Source: Clostridia bacterium
GTDB lineage: Bacteria; Bacillota_A; Clostridia; Oscillospirales; CAG-272
Assembly: GCA_017462125.1 (NCBI GenBank)
Contig: JAFTRQ010000074.1
Location: 1-64,000, forward strand
Direction of reading: 5' to 3'
DNA length: 64,000 bases
The notes under the pieces were generated by a model. It made no database searches. It was given only the letters and a program-made list of their open reading frames with translations, and was not told the origin of the DNA. Below, piece after piece: positions 33,720 to 41,435 of this stretch. The position numbers and the translations under genes were made by a program. Each line of letters begins with the position of its first letter. Position 1 is the first letter of the stretch.

Positions 33720-33757
33720 TATACTTAAAGTATACAACATATTTTCATTAATGTCAA
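33720..33757 (-). promoter_or_regulatory. GRE operon promoter overlapping a palindrome
   Basis: TTGACA (33752-33757), 17-nt spacer, TATACT (33729-33734), minus strand. The -10 lies within the perfect palindrome TATACTTAAAGTATA (33720-33734), a probable repressor site. Confidence 0.75.
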
Positions 33758-33783
33758 CAAAAAATGTTTATAGGCATCAAAAA

Positions 33784-34087
33784 AGAACAAACTCAAGGTT
33801 TGTTCTGCTTCCGCATTTTCGCTTCAATTTTCTTTCACTCACATAATGAACTTGCGTTGCCCCTCCGCAGGCGCATAGTCGTACGCCTCTCCTCGACGCT
33901 TCGCTTACACTCGGCGAGCCCTACTCCTTGCTTATGCGGTTTCGCTTCACAAAAACGCTCCACAGGAGCCTTTTTGCTTGCTCGCCCTACCCCCTGCAAC
34001 TGCGTTGCGGCGCGCTATCGGAGCACAGCTTCAATTTCTGTTACTTAGAATAGAAAAAGCAGAACAAACCCAAGGTTTGTTCTGCTT
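33784..34087. repeat. 277-bp non-coding element between near-identical hairpin direct repeats
   Basis: The 27-bp sequence at 33784-33810 recurs at 34061-34087 with one change (AGAACAAACT versus AGAACAAACC at the start). Each copy is itself a hairpin (AGAACAAAC and GTTTGTTCT). The right copy is the core of the tRNA-Pro terminator. The ~250 bp between them hold short C-rich repeats such as GCTTCGCTTACACTCGGCGA and no credible gene. This accounts for most of the 449-nt gap between the GRE operon and the tRNA. Origin unknown: possibly a duplication, or an inserted small element that copied the terminator. Confidence 0.7.
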
Positions 34088-34091
34088 TTTC
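34052..34091 (-). terminator. tRNA-Pro terminator
   Basis: AGAAAAAGCAGAACAAAC and GTTTGTTCTGCTTTTTC pair around CCAAG. A T-run is built into the descending arm on the minus strand, directly after the tRNA CCA end. Confidence 0.85.
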
Positions 34092-34167
34092 TGGTCTGAG
34101 TGACAAGACTTGAACTTGCGGCCTCTACCACCCCAAGGTAGCGCGCTACCAGCTGCGCCACACCCAG
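34092..34167 (-). tRNA. tRNA-Pro (anticodon GGG)
   Basis: A 76-nt cloverleaf with a 7-bp acceptor stem (CTGGGTG with CACTCAG), D stem GCGC/GCGC, anticodon stem CTACC/GGTAG, loop TTGGGGT (anticodon GGG), T loop TTCAAGT, discriminator A and encoded CCA. It decodes CCC and CCU. It has its own promoter and terminator. Confidence 0.95.
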
Positions 34168-34203
34168 AAACCTATTTTTGTGTCATCTCTTGACGACTTG
34201 AAC

Positions 34204-34232
34204 ATTATACCACATATTTTGAGGTTTGTCAA
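34204..34232 (-). promoter_or_regulatory. Consensus promoter of tRNA-Pro
   Basis: TTGACA (34227-34232), 17-nt spacer, TATAAT (34204-34209), minus strand, ending 37 nt before the tRNA. Confidence 0.85.
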
Positions 34233-34319
34233 TACTTATTTGAAATTTTATCTGTGAAAAAAAGCCGATTTTCGAGTCTCGTTTTTGGTTATTTTCAACA
34301 ATTGAGCAAGTCCACGACG

Positions 34320-35051
34320 TCACTTTTCATTTACATCCGAAGTGCTGTTCAGCGACCAACCGTGATCGCCGTGATAGATCATCTGACGTGTCATACCGCC
34401 GTCGACACAGATATTCTCGCCTGTAATGAATCCTGCCATATCCGAGCACAAATACAGTACCATATTGGCGATATCGGGAGGATTACCTACTCTGCCCACA
34501 GGCTGTTGCGTGGCATCGGCTCCCTCATACACGGTATAAGCGTTATCGATCCATCCGGGAGAAACCGAATTGACACGCACCTTGCCCGCAAGACTTGTAG
34601 CCATTGCGTGAGTAAGCGCAGAGATACCTCCCTTTGCCGCCGTATAGCTCTCGGTTTCGGGTTGGCTCATACGGTCTCTCGACGATGAGATATTAACGAT
34701 GCTTGCTCCGTTGGCAAAATGAGGAGCAAAGAGCTTGGAAAGATAGAACGGAGCGGTCACCCCTACCCTCAAGGCATATTCAAAATCCTCATAGCTTCCG
34801 TTGGTTATGCCGCGCATCAAGGGTGCGGCATTATTGATGAGATAATCAATATGACCGTACTGACCGATCACCTTCTCGGCAAAGCGTTCCAACACCTTCT
34901 TATCTGCAAGATCGCCCACGAAATAATCGTTTTCGAGCACGTCGATGACACAAACTGCAGCCCCCGCCGCCTCAAATTGCTCACGGATACATTTTCCGAT
35001 ACCGCGCGCGCCGCCTGTCACAACTGCGATTTTATTTTGAAAATTGAACAT
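34320..35051 (-). CDS. SDR family NAD(P)-dependent oxidoreductase
   Basis: A 243-residue short-chain dehydrogenase. The cofactor loop is TGGARGIGK (about 12-20), NNAAP is the NNAG equivalent, and the catalytic Ser and YTAAK (YxxxK) lie at about 135-155. The C-terminal GENICVDGGMTRQ is standard for classical SDRs. Two ATGs are possible (35063 and 35051); GGAG stands 6 nt before the second, which also matches the family N-terminus. It is the last gene of a four-gene unit with a MalY-type aminotransferase, a cyclase and a DUF2200 protein. The substrate is probably a small hydroxy compound made by that unit (inferred). Confidence 0.92.
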   Translation of the reverse strand: MFNFQNKIAVVTGGARGIGKCIREQFEAAGAAVCVIDVLENDYFVGDLADKKVLERFAEKVIGQYGHIDYLINNAAPLMRGITNGSYEDFEYALRVGVTAPFYLSKLFAPHFANGASIVNISSSRDRMSQPETESYTAAKGGISALTHAMATSLAGKVRVNSVSPGWIDNAYTVYEGADATQQPVGRVGNPPDIANMVLYLCSDMAGFITGENICVDGGMTRQMIYHGDHGWSLNSTSDVNEK

Positions 35052-35107
35052 TGCATACTCCATTTCTCCGCCGGATGGCGGTACGAATCACACCGTGTGA
35101 TGCCTTG

Positions 35108-35461
35108 TTAATTACCCCGCATAATTTTTTCCATAGGCTTTCCCTTGGCAAGCTCGTCAACAAGCTTATCAAGATAGCGCATTTCACGCATCAAAGGCTC
35201 CTCCACCGTCTCCACGCGAACACCGCAAACCACACCTGTGATCAACCCTCGCTTCGCATTAGGCGCGGGGGCATTTCGGAAAAAGTCGCCATAAGTCAGA
35301 TCGGTTTCAAGAAATGCCTCGATCTGCTCGGCCGTATATCCTGTCAACCACACGGTCAATTCAAGCACCTCGGCACGTGTACGGCTTTTTTTCTCTGCCT
35401 TGGCGATCAGCAACGGGTAGACCCTTGAAAACAGCATATTATAGATTTTTTCGTTGCCCAT
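35108..35461 (-). CDS. DUF2200 family protein
   Basis: A 117-residue soluble protein matching DUF2200: start [20 protein letters not shown], middle [18 protein letters not shown], then [18 protein letters not shown] and end [19 protein letters not shown]. The family is widespread, small and functionally uncharacterised. The frame opens at an ATG three codons earlier (35470), but AGGAG abuts that codon and is correctly spaced (9 nt) for 35461. It lies between a cyclase and an SDR gene in one operon, although DUF2200 genes occur in many contexts, so a shared pathway is not proven. Confidence 0.88.
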   Translation of the reverse strand: MGNEKIYNMLFSRVYPLLIAKAEKKSRTRAEVLELTVWLTGYTAEQIEAFLETDLTYGDFFRNAPAPNAKRGLITGVVCGVRVETVEEPLMREMRYLDKLVDELAKGKPMEKIMRGN

Positions 35462-35488
35462 AAGCTTCATCTCCTACGTGAAAAGGTA

Positions 35489-36094
35489 TCAATATCGGAT
35501 TCCGTCGACCAAGATCGCTCTGCAGGGCGCGCCCTCGGCCCCTCCAAGAGAAAGCGGCGCGGCACACAGCCAATAAACTCCCTCGGGTACGTTTTCCAAT
35601 CGGATTCCCTCCAAAAGAACGATAGATTTTGAAAGAAGAATCTGATGCACCTTCATTGGCGCATTCTCTGGTCCCACGCTTTGAGATTCATTTCCCAGCA
35701 GGTCGATCGCGGCTTCCGCAAATACGCTTGCGGCTTCACACGACACCTCTGCGTCACCCTTGATCAAAATTCGCTTTGCCGCCTCCCTATCGGATTCTCT
35801 TGCGCGAAGCAATATACGCTCAGCGTCACGGGCATTCAACGTGCCCTCGTGCTCGGCGACGTACGCGAGTCCAACTGTTTTGGATAGCGGAAGCTGCTCT
35901 ACCGTAGCACCTTCGGACAGGAAATGAGCCGGCGCGTCAATATGGGTGCCGTTATGGGCACACATTTCAAACGCAGTAAGGTTATAGAGGTCGCCCTGCT
36001 CCATTGAACAAAGCACTTCTCTTTTAGGCGCAGGATCTCCCGGGTAGACCCGACAGGTGAATATTTCCTGAGATATATCGTAGATCTTCATCAT
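35489..36094 (-). CDS. Cyclase family protein (kynurenine-formamidase-like)
   Basis: A 201-residue metal-dependent hydrolase of the cyclase/arylformamidase family. The metal motif HNGTHIDAPAHF (HxGTHxDxPxHF) is intact, and the N-terminal KIYDISQEIFTCRVYPGDP is typical. The family hydrolyses N-formylkynurenine, isatin and related amides. The open frame extends 45 codons into the preceding aminotransferase gene and is trimmed to the ATG-ATG at 36094/36091; the ribosome site is weak (GGTG). With no other kynurenine genes nearby, a tryptophan role is not supported. The substrate is unknown. Confidence 0.88.
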   Translation of the reverse strand: MMKIYDISQEIFTCRVYPGDPAPKREVLCSMEQGDLYNLTAFEMCAHNGTHIDAPAHFLSEGATVEQLPLSKTVGLAYVAEHEGTLNARDAERILLRARESDREAAKRILIKGDAEVSCEAASVFAEAAIDLLGNESQSVGPENAPMKVHQILLSKSIVLLEGIRLENVPEGVYWLCAAPLSLGGAEGAPCRAILVDGIRY

Positions 36095-36104
36095 CACACC
36101 GAAA

Positions 36105-37310
36105 TTATTTATTGAAAACGTATTTATCCAAACGGTCAAACGCCTCCTTGACGCGGGACAGCGGCAGGGCAAGATTGACACGGATATGGGTCGTACCGCC
36201 GTGAGCCGTACCGTTCTGCCATGCGACACCTACGTTCCAACCCGCCTTGACAAGCTCATCAAGAGTCATTTTATGCTTTTCAAGCCACTCCGCGCAGTCG
36301 ATAAACAGCATATAGGTTCCCTGCGGCTTCGACACGCTGACACCCTCAAAGTGCTCGTTTACGTAATTGCATGCATAATCCACATTCTGCTCGATGACCT
36401 GACAAAGCTCGTCCGTCCATTCATAGCCCTCGTCCTTGTAAGCGCCGATCAGCGCGTACATCGACAGCACGTTCATGGAATTATAATGGGTCAGAGACGA
36501 CTCTTTATTGACCCTGTCGCGCAAGCGTTCGTTATAGATCACGTGATATGCTCCGATAAGTCCCGCTAAATTGAAGGTCTTTGAGGGAGCGTACATTGCA
36601 ACCGTTCGGTTTTTTGCATCCTCACTGACAGACTGCGTGGGAATATGCTTGTGCCCCGGCAAAATGATATCCGACCAGATCTCGTCCGACACCACGTAAA
36701 CGTCGTGCTTCCGATAGATCTCCATTGCGCGCTCGATCTCCCATCTCTCCCACACTCTGCCCGTAGGATTGTGCGGAGAGCAAAAGATCGCCGCGTGGAT
36801 ATGCTTTTCCGTGAGCTTTCGCTCCATATCCTCAAAGTCCATACGCCAAATGCCCTCACTGTCCTGTACGAGTCGACTTTCCACGATATCGTATCCGTTA
36901 TTTTGCAGGCTCACCGTAAAGCCCATATAAACGGGGGCAAGAACAAGCACACTGTCTCCGCGCGAGCAAAAGGTGCCAAGAGCGGAAAGCACACCGCCAA
37001 GCACGCCGTTTTCGTATCCGATATGCTCGGGCGTGAGACCGCTGACTCCGTTGCGCAAGCTTTGCCAACGGATAATGGAATCGAAATACTCCCTTCTCGG
37101 GTCAAAATAGCCGAAAGCAGGATGCTTTACTCTCTCAGCAATCGCTTCGCACACGGTAGGCACGGTAGCAAAGTTCATATCGGCAACCCACATAGGAATG
37201 GGATCAAAGCCTTCCTGAGGAGCATCGGGCGCCCAACCGCTACCAAGAGCATCAACTGCAAGTGCATCCATACCGCGACGGTCAATAATAGATTCAAAAT
37301 CGTATTTCAT
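36105..37310 (-). CDS. MalY/PatB-type aminotransferase (C-S lyase)
   Basis: A 401-residue PLP enzyme of fold type I. The internal-aldimine Lys is in YAPSKTFNLAGL (about residue 242). PHNPTGRVW and VVSDEIWSDI hold the Asn and Asp that bind PLP, and HIRVNLALP holds the carboxylate Arg. FDPIPMWVADMNF and YENGVLGG are typical of the MalY/PatB branch, which cleaves cystathionine and cysteine conjugates by beta-elimination. It leads the operon with the cyclase 10 nt downstream. Whether its real reaction is transamination or C-S lysis cannot be told. Confidence 0.93.
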   Translation of the reverse strand: MKYDFESIIDRRGMDALAVDALGSGWAPDAPQEGFDPIPMWVADMNFATVPTVCEAIAERVKHPAFGYFDPRREYFDSIIRWQSLRNGVSGLTPEHIGYENGVLGGVLSALGTFCSRGDSVLVLAPVYMGFTVSLQNNGYDIVESRLVQDSEGIWRMDFEDMERKLTEKHIHAAIFCSPHNPTGRVWERWEIERAMEIYRKHDVYVVSDEIWSDIILPGHKHIPTQSVSEDAKNRTVAMYAPSKTFNLAGLIGAYHVIYNERLRDRVNKESSLTHYNSMNVLSMYALIGAYKDEGYEWTDELCQVIEQNVDYACNYVNEHFEGVSVSKPQGTYMLFIDCAEWLEKHKMTLDELVKAGWNVGVAWQNGTAHGGTTHIRVNLALPLSRVKEAFDRLDKYVFNK

Positions 37311-37331
37311 AAAGTTAGTCCTCCGGGTTTT

Positions 37332-38558
37332 TCAGATATTTTTCATTGCCTTCTCGACCTCCTCGACGCGTCTGTCAAGGGGCGGATGACTGTATTCAAG
37401 CACCACGTTGAGCTTGGAGGGCGCAAGATGGGAGAAATTGTCCTTGGCAAGCTTTTTGAACGCGCTGATCATCGCTGTGCCATAGCCCTCGATTACCGCT
37501 TGGCGGTCTGCCCTGTATTCGTGCGCACGGCTCATAGCGTTGAGGATCAGGCTGATAAGCGGCTGAAGCACGCCAAGACCGATGCCAAGCAAAATATAAG
37601 TAAAGCCATAGTTGATACCGTCAAAGCCAAAAGCGGTATAAAGCTCGGGAAGACTCAGCGCACCCCAAGCCATAGCGCCGATAAGAAGCATATAGAAGAC
37701 GTTCAATATCTGGGTCTTAAGCACGTCCTTGTGAAGTCCGTGCCCCATTTCGTGAGCAAAGATAGCGCAGATCTCGTCCTCGCTCATAGCGCTCAGAAGA
37801 TTATCGTAAAGCACGATCGTCTTCATCTTGCCAAAGCCGGTAAAATAAGCGTTGAGCTTGGTGGTGCGGCGAGACGCGTCCATTACCTCGATAGCCTTTA
37901 CCTTATAACCGTATTTGTTCAGAAGCGCCATCAGCTTTTCCTTCAGCTCGCCATCCTCAAGAGGGGTGAATTTGTTTCCGATGCGGCTGAAAACGGGATA
38001 AAGGAAGGTGAAAATCATAGCCCAACCGAAGGCGATCGCCGCAAAAAGCACGATCATCCAAACGCCGAGATTTTCATAAAGCACGGCGATGAGCATAGCA
38101 ATACCTATCGACAAAAGAAGGCCTAAAGCAAGAGAACGTATCCTGTCAAAAATAAAGGTTTTGATGCTGGTGCGGTTGAAGCCGTACTTCTGCTCGATGA
38201 TCATATTGGAAACGTAGCTTTCAATAACTCCGACTACCGTACCCACCGCGGTCTCGAGAAGCACCACCGCAAAGGTCTGCATAAAAAGCCTGTTCGGGAA
38301 AACCGATGCAAAAGCGGCGTAAACGTCCGTCGCCAGCAGAATAAGCGTTACCACACAGGACACTATGGCGGATACAATACTGAGTCTTGAGTGCTCCGCA
38401 CTGTATTTCTTCCACTTTTCATAGGTCTCAGCATCGTAAACGTCCGAAAGATTTTTCGGAGTGGGATTATTTGCCGAGCGATATTTTACAATACTCAGCA
38501 CCAGTGAGTACAGGCTCCCCAAAAGTGCCAACAGGATCACGGTTATCTTTAAAGTCAT
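37332..38558 (-). CDS. M48 family metalloprotease (Ste24-like)
   Basis: A 408-residue integral membrane protease. Several membrane helices (about 3-22, 60-85, 95-120, 150-200) precede the zinc motif AHEMGH (about 264-269), with the third ligand Glu in AHEYRADRQAV (about 342). Two more helices lie between them. This matches the CAAX-protease/Ste24 layout. In bacteria such enzymes act in membrane protein quality control. A good promoter and GGAGG precede the ATG. The malY-like gene starts 21 nt after its end on the same strand... reading order places the M48 gene first, so they may share a transcript. Confidence 0.93.
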   Translation of the reverse strand: MTLKITVILLALLGSLYSLVLSIVKYRSANNPTPKNLSDVYDAETYEKWKKYSAEHSRLSIVSAIVSCVVTLILLATDVYAAFASVFPNRLFMQTFAVVLLETAVGTVVGVIESYVSNMIIEQKYGFNRTSIKTFIFDRIRSLALGLLLSIGIAMLIAVLYENLGVWMIVLFAAIAFGWAMIFTFLYPVFSRIGNKFTPLEDGELKEKLMALLNKYGYKVKAIEVMDASRRTTKLNAYFTGFGKMKTIVLYDNLLSAMSEDEICAIFAHEMGHGLHKDVLKTQILNVFYMLLIGAMAWGALSLPELYTAFGFDGINYGFTYILLGIGLGVLQPLISLILNAMSRAHEYRADRQAVIEGYGTAMISAFKKLAKDNFSHLAPSKLNVVLEYSHPPLDRRVEEVEKAMKNI

Positions 38559-38589
38559 GACAGTTCCTCCAAAGGATTATGATACTCTC

Positions 38590-38618
38590 ATTTTATCACA
38601 AATTGATTGGAATTGCAA
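38590..38618 (-). promoter_or_regulatory. Promoter of the M48 protease gene
   Basis: TTGCAA (38613-38618), 17-nt spacer, TAAAAT (38590-38595), minus strand. Confidence 0.65.
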
Positions 38619-38670
38619 GCCCTTCTCTCCACGCGGACGCAAATATTTATACTCCAATGGTGAAAAAGAC

Positions 38671-38699
38671 TTGAAAAAATGGTAAAAGGATGATATAAT
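38671..38699 (+). promoter_or_regulatory. Promoter of the GTPase-NYN gene
   Basis: TTGAAA (38671-38676), 17-nt spacer, TATAAT (38694-38699), 62 nt before the GTG start. Confidence 0.75.
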
Positions 38700-38761
38700 G
38701 ATATGGTATATTATTCATTTTGGACTGTTTACAGCAAAATGCCGTGAGAGGAGGATTAGCC

Positions 38762-41347
38762 GTGAAAAAAAAGCTGACGATCGGGATACTTGCGCACGTA
38801 GACGCAGGAAAGACTACGTTGTCCGAGGCATTGCTTTATATTTCGGGCAGGATCCGTACTCTTGGACGAGTGGATCATAAAAACACGTATCTTGATACCA
38901 ATGCGGTTGAGCGAGAGCGAGGCATTACGATCTTCTCAAAGCAAGCACGCTTTTCAAGTGAGTGTTGCGATTTCATTTTGTTGGATACTCCCGGTCACGT
39001 GGATTTTTCCGCAGAGACCGAGAGAGTGCTCTCGCTTTTAGACTATGCCATACTTGTTGTCAGCGCGCCCGACGGTGTGCAAAATCACACCCGTACGCTT
39101 TGGCAGTTACTTGAATTCTACAACGTACCGACCTTTATTTTCGTCAACAAGACCGACGTTTGCATCAAGCTGAAGGAGGATCTTGAAGCAGAGATCGCAA
39201 AAGCGCTCTCTGCTCCCTGCATCGGCTTTTACGAGGCTCAAACCAAGAATGAGCTTGATGAAAAGTTTGCCATGGTGCGCGAGGAATTTCTTGACAGCTT
39301 TTTGGCGGGAGAAGCCATTGACGACGAGGATATTGCTACGCTTATCAGCCGCCGTCAGCTCTTTCCCTGTCTTTTCGGTTCCGCTCTGCGCATGACCGGT
39401 ATTGATTTTCTGCTTGAAACGGTAGACAAATACACACTTTCTCCCGTATATGAAGGCGACAGATTCGGTGCAAGGGTCTACAAAATCGCCCGTGCCGGAG
39501 CCACACGTCTAACCTATATGAAGATCACGTCGGGCAGGCTGACTGCTCGGGATGAGTTGACATACCTTGCAGCCGACGGGCAGAGATACACCGAAAAGGT
39601 CAGTCAGCTTCGGCTTTATTCGGGAGACAAATTTGAGCAGACGGATTCTGTAGAAGCGGGTGAAATCTGCGCGGTCAGCGGCTTGTCCGCCACTTACGTA
39701 GGCTTAGGACTCGGTCTCGAGAGCAATACCTGCAAGCCGATCCTTGAGCCCGTGCTCTCCTACCGTATCCAGCTTCCTCCCGAATGTGACCCCGTGCTCT
39801 ACTTTCCCAAGCTCAAGGAGCTTGAAGAGGAAGAGCCCTCCCTGCACCTTTTGTGGAACGAGGAGCTGAGACAGATCGAGGCAAGATTGATGGGCGATAT
39901 TCAGATCGACCTTTTGAAGCATTTGATACGCGAGCGTTTTTCCGTTGATTGTACCCTTGATGCGGGAAAGATCCTCTACAAAGAGAAGGCGGCAAAAAAA
40001 GCGATCGGTGTCGGTCATTTTGAGCCTCTGCGTCACTACGCAGAGGTACAGCTGCTCATCGAGCCACAGCCCAAGGGCACAGGCTTGATATTTGATACAA
40101 GGCTTCCCGAAAACACTCTTGACCTCAATTGGCAGAGGCTGATCCTCTCACACCTGTACGAAAAGAATCACCGCGGCGTGCTCATCGGTGCATCGCTGAC
40201 CGATACTAAGATCACGCTTGTGGCAGGAAAAGCCCATCTGAAGCACACGGAGGGCGGTGATTTCCGCGAGGCTACCTTGCGCGCGGTGCGACACGGACTG
40301 ATGAAATCGGGATGCGTTTTGCTTGAGCCATATTATAAATTCCAATTGGATATTCCCTGCAACGCCGTAGGAAAGGCAATGTCAGATCTGCAGATACGCG
40401 GAGCAGAATTTGAGATCGAGAGCTCTGACGAGGAAATGACCACGATCACGGGCAGAGCACCCGTATCCGAGCTTCACGATTACACCCGAGAGGTGATATC
40501 CTACACGCGCGGAAACGGTAGGCTCTTCTGTACATCCGACGGCTACGAGCCCTGCCACAACCAAGAGGAGATCGTGACCTCCGCAGGCTACGACCCCGAG
40601 GCAGACCTTGAAAACACTCCCCATTCCGTATTTTGCGCACACGGCGCGGGCTTTGTCGTCCCTTGGCAGCAGGTGGACAGCTACAAGCATCTTGAGGCAA
40701 CCATAGCACTTGCTCCAAACAGCGAAACGATCATTCCGAAGGCTACCACGCTGGCGCGCAAATACAGCATCAGCGACGAGGAATTGGAGGCTATTATGCT
40801 CCGCGAATTCGGTCCTATCAAGCGAAAGCGATACAGCGAGCCCAAGAGCATTTCGGCAGAAAAAAGCGCGAAGGTCCCCAAGGTTAAGGCGGTCAAGCCT
40901 CAGAGACGAATGGTGATCGTTGACGGCTACAATCTGATCTATTCGCAGGAGGTGCTGAAGGGAACTGCCGATTTCAGCCTCGAAAAGGCGCGAGACGAGC
41001 TGATGGACGTTATGAGCAATTACGTCGCTTACACCAAAAACGAGCTTGTGCTTGTTTTTGACGCTTATCTTGTAAAGGACGGCGAGGGCTCGGAATTCAC
41101 GCGCGACGGCTTCAAGGTGGTCTTTACCAAAGCCGATCAGACCGCAGATGCATACATCGAAAGAATGATGCACGAGCTCGGCCCCGATTACAGCATCCGT
41201 ATGGTTACGGACGATAGGCTTTTGCAATTCTCCGCCGTTCACTCGGGCATTTTGCGTATGACTGCAAAGGAATTTTGGGACGAGGTCACACAGGTTGGCA
41301 ACGAGATCACAGAGTTTGTCAAAAAGCTTGCCGAGCGACAGGAATAA
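38762..41347 (+). CDS. TetM-like ribosome-binding GTPase fused to a YacP/Rae1-like NYN nuclease domain
   Basis: An 861-residue protein. Residues ~1-240 are an EF-G/TetM-type GTPase: AHVDAGKTT (G1), ERGITIFS (G2), DTPGHVDF (G3), NKTD (G4). Domains II-V follow to about 600, including GARVYKIARAG and the domain-V segment VGKAMSDLQIRGAEFE. After a basic linker, residues ~713-861 form a NYN/PIN-like domain with acidic positions in VIVDGYNLI, LVFDAYLV, TADAYIE and VTDDRLLQ, as in YacP (Rae1), which cuts mRNA in the ribosomal A site. Predicted role: GTP-dependent ribosome engagement coupled to mRNA cleavage (inference). GAGGAGG 8 nt before GTG (38762) sets the start; an upstream TTG is rejected. It is a single-gene unit. 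Confidence 0.9.
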   Translation: MKKKLTIGILAHVDAGKTTLSEALLYISGRIRTLGRVDHKNTYLDTNAVERERGITIFSKQARFSSECCDFILLDTPGHVDFSAETERVLSLLDYAILVVSAPDGVQNHTRTLWQLLEFYNVPTFIFVNKTDVCIKLKEDLEAEIAKALSAPCIGFYEAQTKNELDEKFAMVREEFLDSFLAGEAIDDEDIATLISRRQLFPCLFGSALRMTGIDFLLETVDKYTLSPVYEGDRFGARVYKIARAGATRLTYMKITSGRLTARDELTYLAADGQRYTEKVSQLRLYSGDKFEQTDSVEAGEICAVSGLSATYVGLGLGLESNTCKPILEPVLSYRIQLPPECDPVLYFPKLKELEEEEPSLHLLWNEELRQIEARLMGDIQIDLLKHLIRERFSVDCTLDAGKILYKEKAAKKAIGVGHFEPLRHYAEVQLLIEPQPKGTGLIFDTRLPENTLDLNWQRLILSHLYEKNHRGVLIGASLTDTKITLVAGKAHLKHTEGGDFREATLRAVRHGLMKSGCVLLEPYYKFQLDIPCNAVGKAMSDLQIRGAEFEIESSDEEMTTITGRAPVSELHDYTREVISYTRGNGRLFCTSDGYEPCHNQEEIVTSAGYDPEADLENTPHSVFCAHGAGFVVPWQQVDSYKHLEATIALAPNSETIIPKATTLARKYSISDEELEAIMLREFGPIKRKRYSEPKSISAEKSAKVPKVKAVKPQRRMVIVDGYNLIYSQEVLKGTADFSLEKARDELMDVMSNYVAYTKNELVLVFDAYLVKDGEGSEFTRDGFKVVFTKADQTADAYIERMMHELGPDYSIRMVTDDRLLQFSAVHSGILRMTAKEFWDEVTQVGNEITEFVKKLAERQE

Positions 41348-41376
41348 GCGCCGCGAGCTTCATAAATTATAAAAGT

Positions 41377-41419
41377 AGAGGCTGAGACAATTGCTTTTTA
41401 AGCTTTTGTCTCAGCCTCT
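41377..41419. terminator. Bidirectional terminator between convergent genes
   Basis: AGAGGCTGAGACAA (41377-41390) and TTGTCTCAGCCTCT (41406-41419) form a 14-bp stem between the GTPase-NYN gene and the ornithine-cyclodeaminase-like gene. Confidence 0.85.
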
Positions 41420-41435
41420 TCCTATTTATTGTTTC

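Noticed and set aside
33764..34048. 94-codon open frame in the repeat-bounded element
   Set aside because: Low-complexity Arg/Ser/Leu product without family; the sequence is better explained as a non-coding repeat.
34092..34167. tRNA-Pro as an attachment site of an integrated element
   Set aside because: No integrase or prophage genes are nearby and the repeat matches the terminator, not the tRNA 3-prime end.
38762..41347. Reading the GTPase as a tetracycline resistance gene (tetM/tetO)
   Set aside because: Domain V and C-terminal parts differ, a NYN domain is fused, and no mobile context is present; sequence similarity in the GTPase alone does not support resistance.
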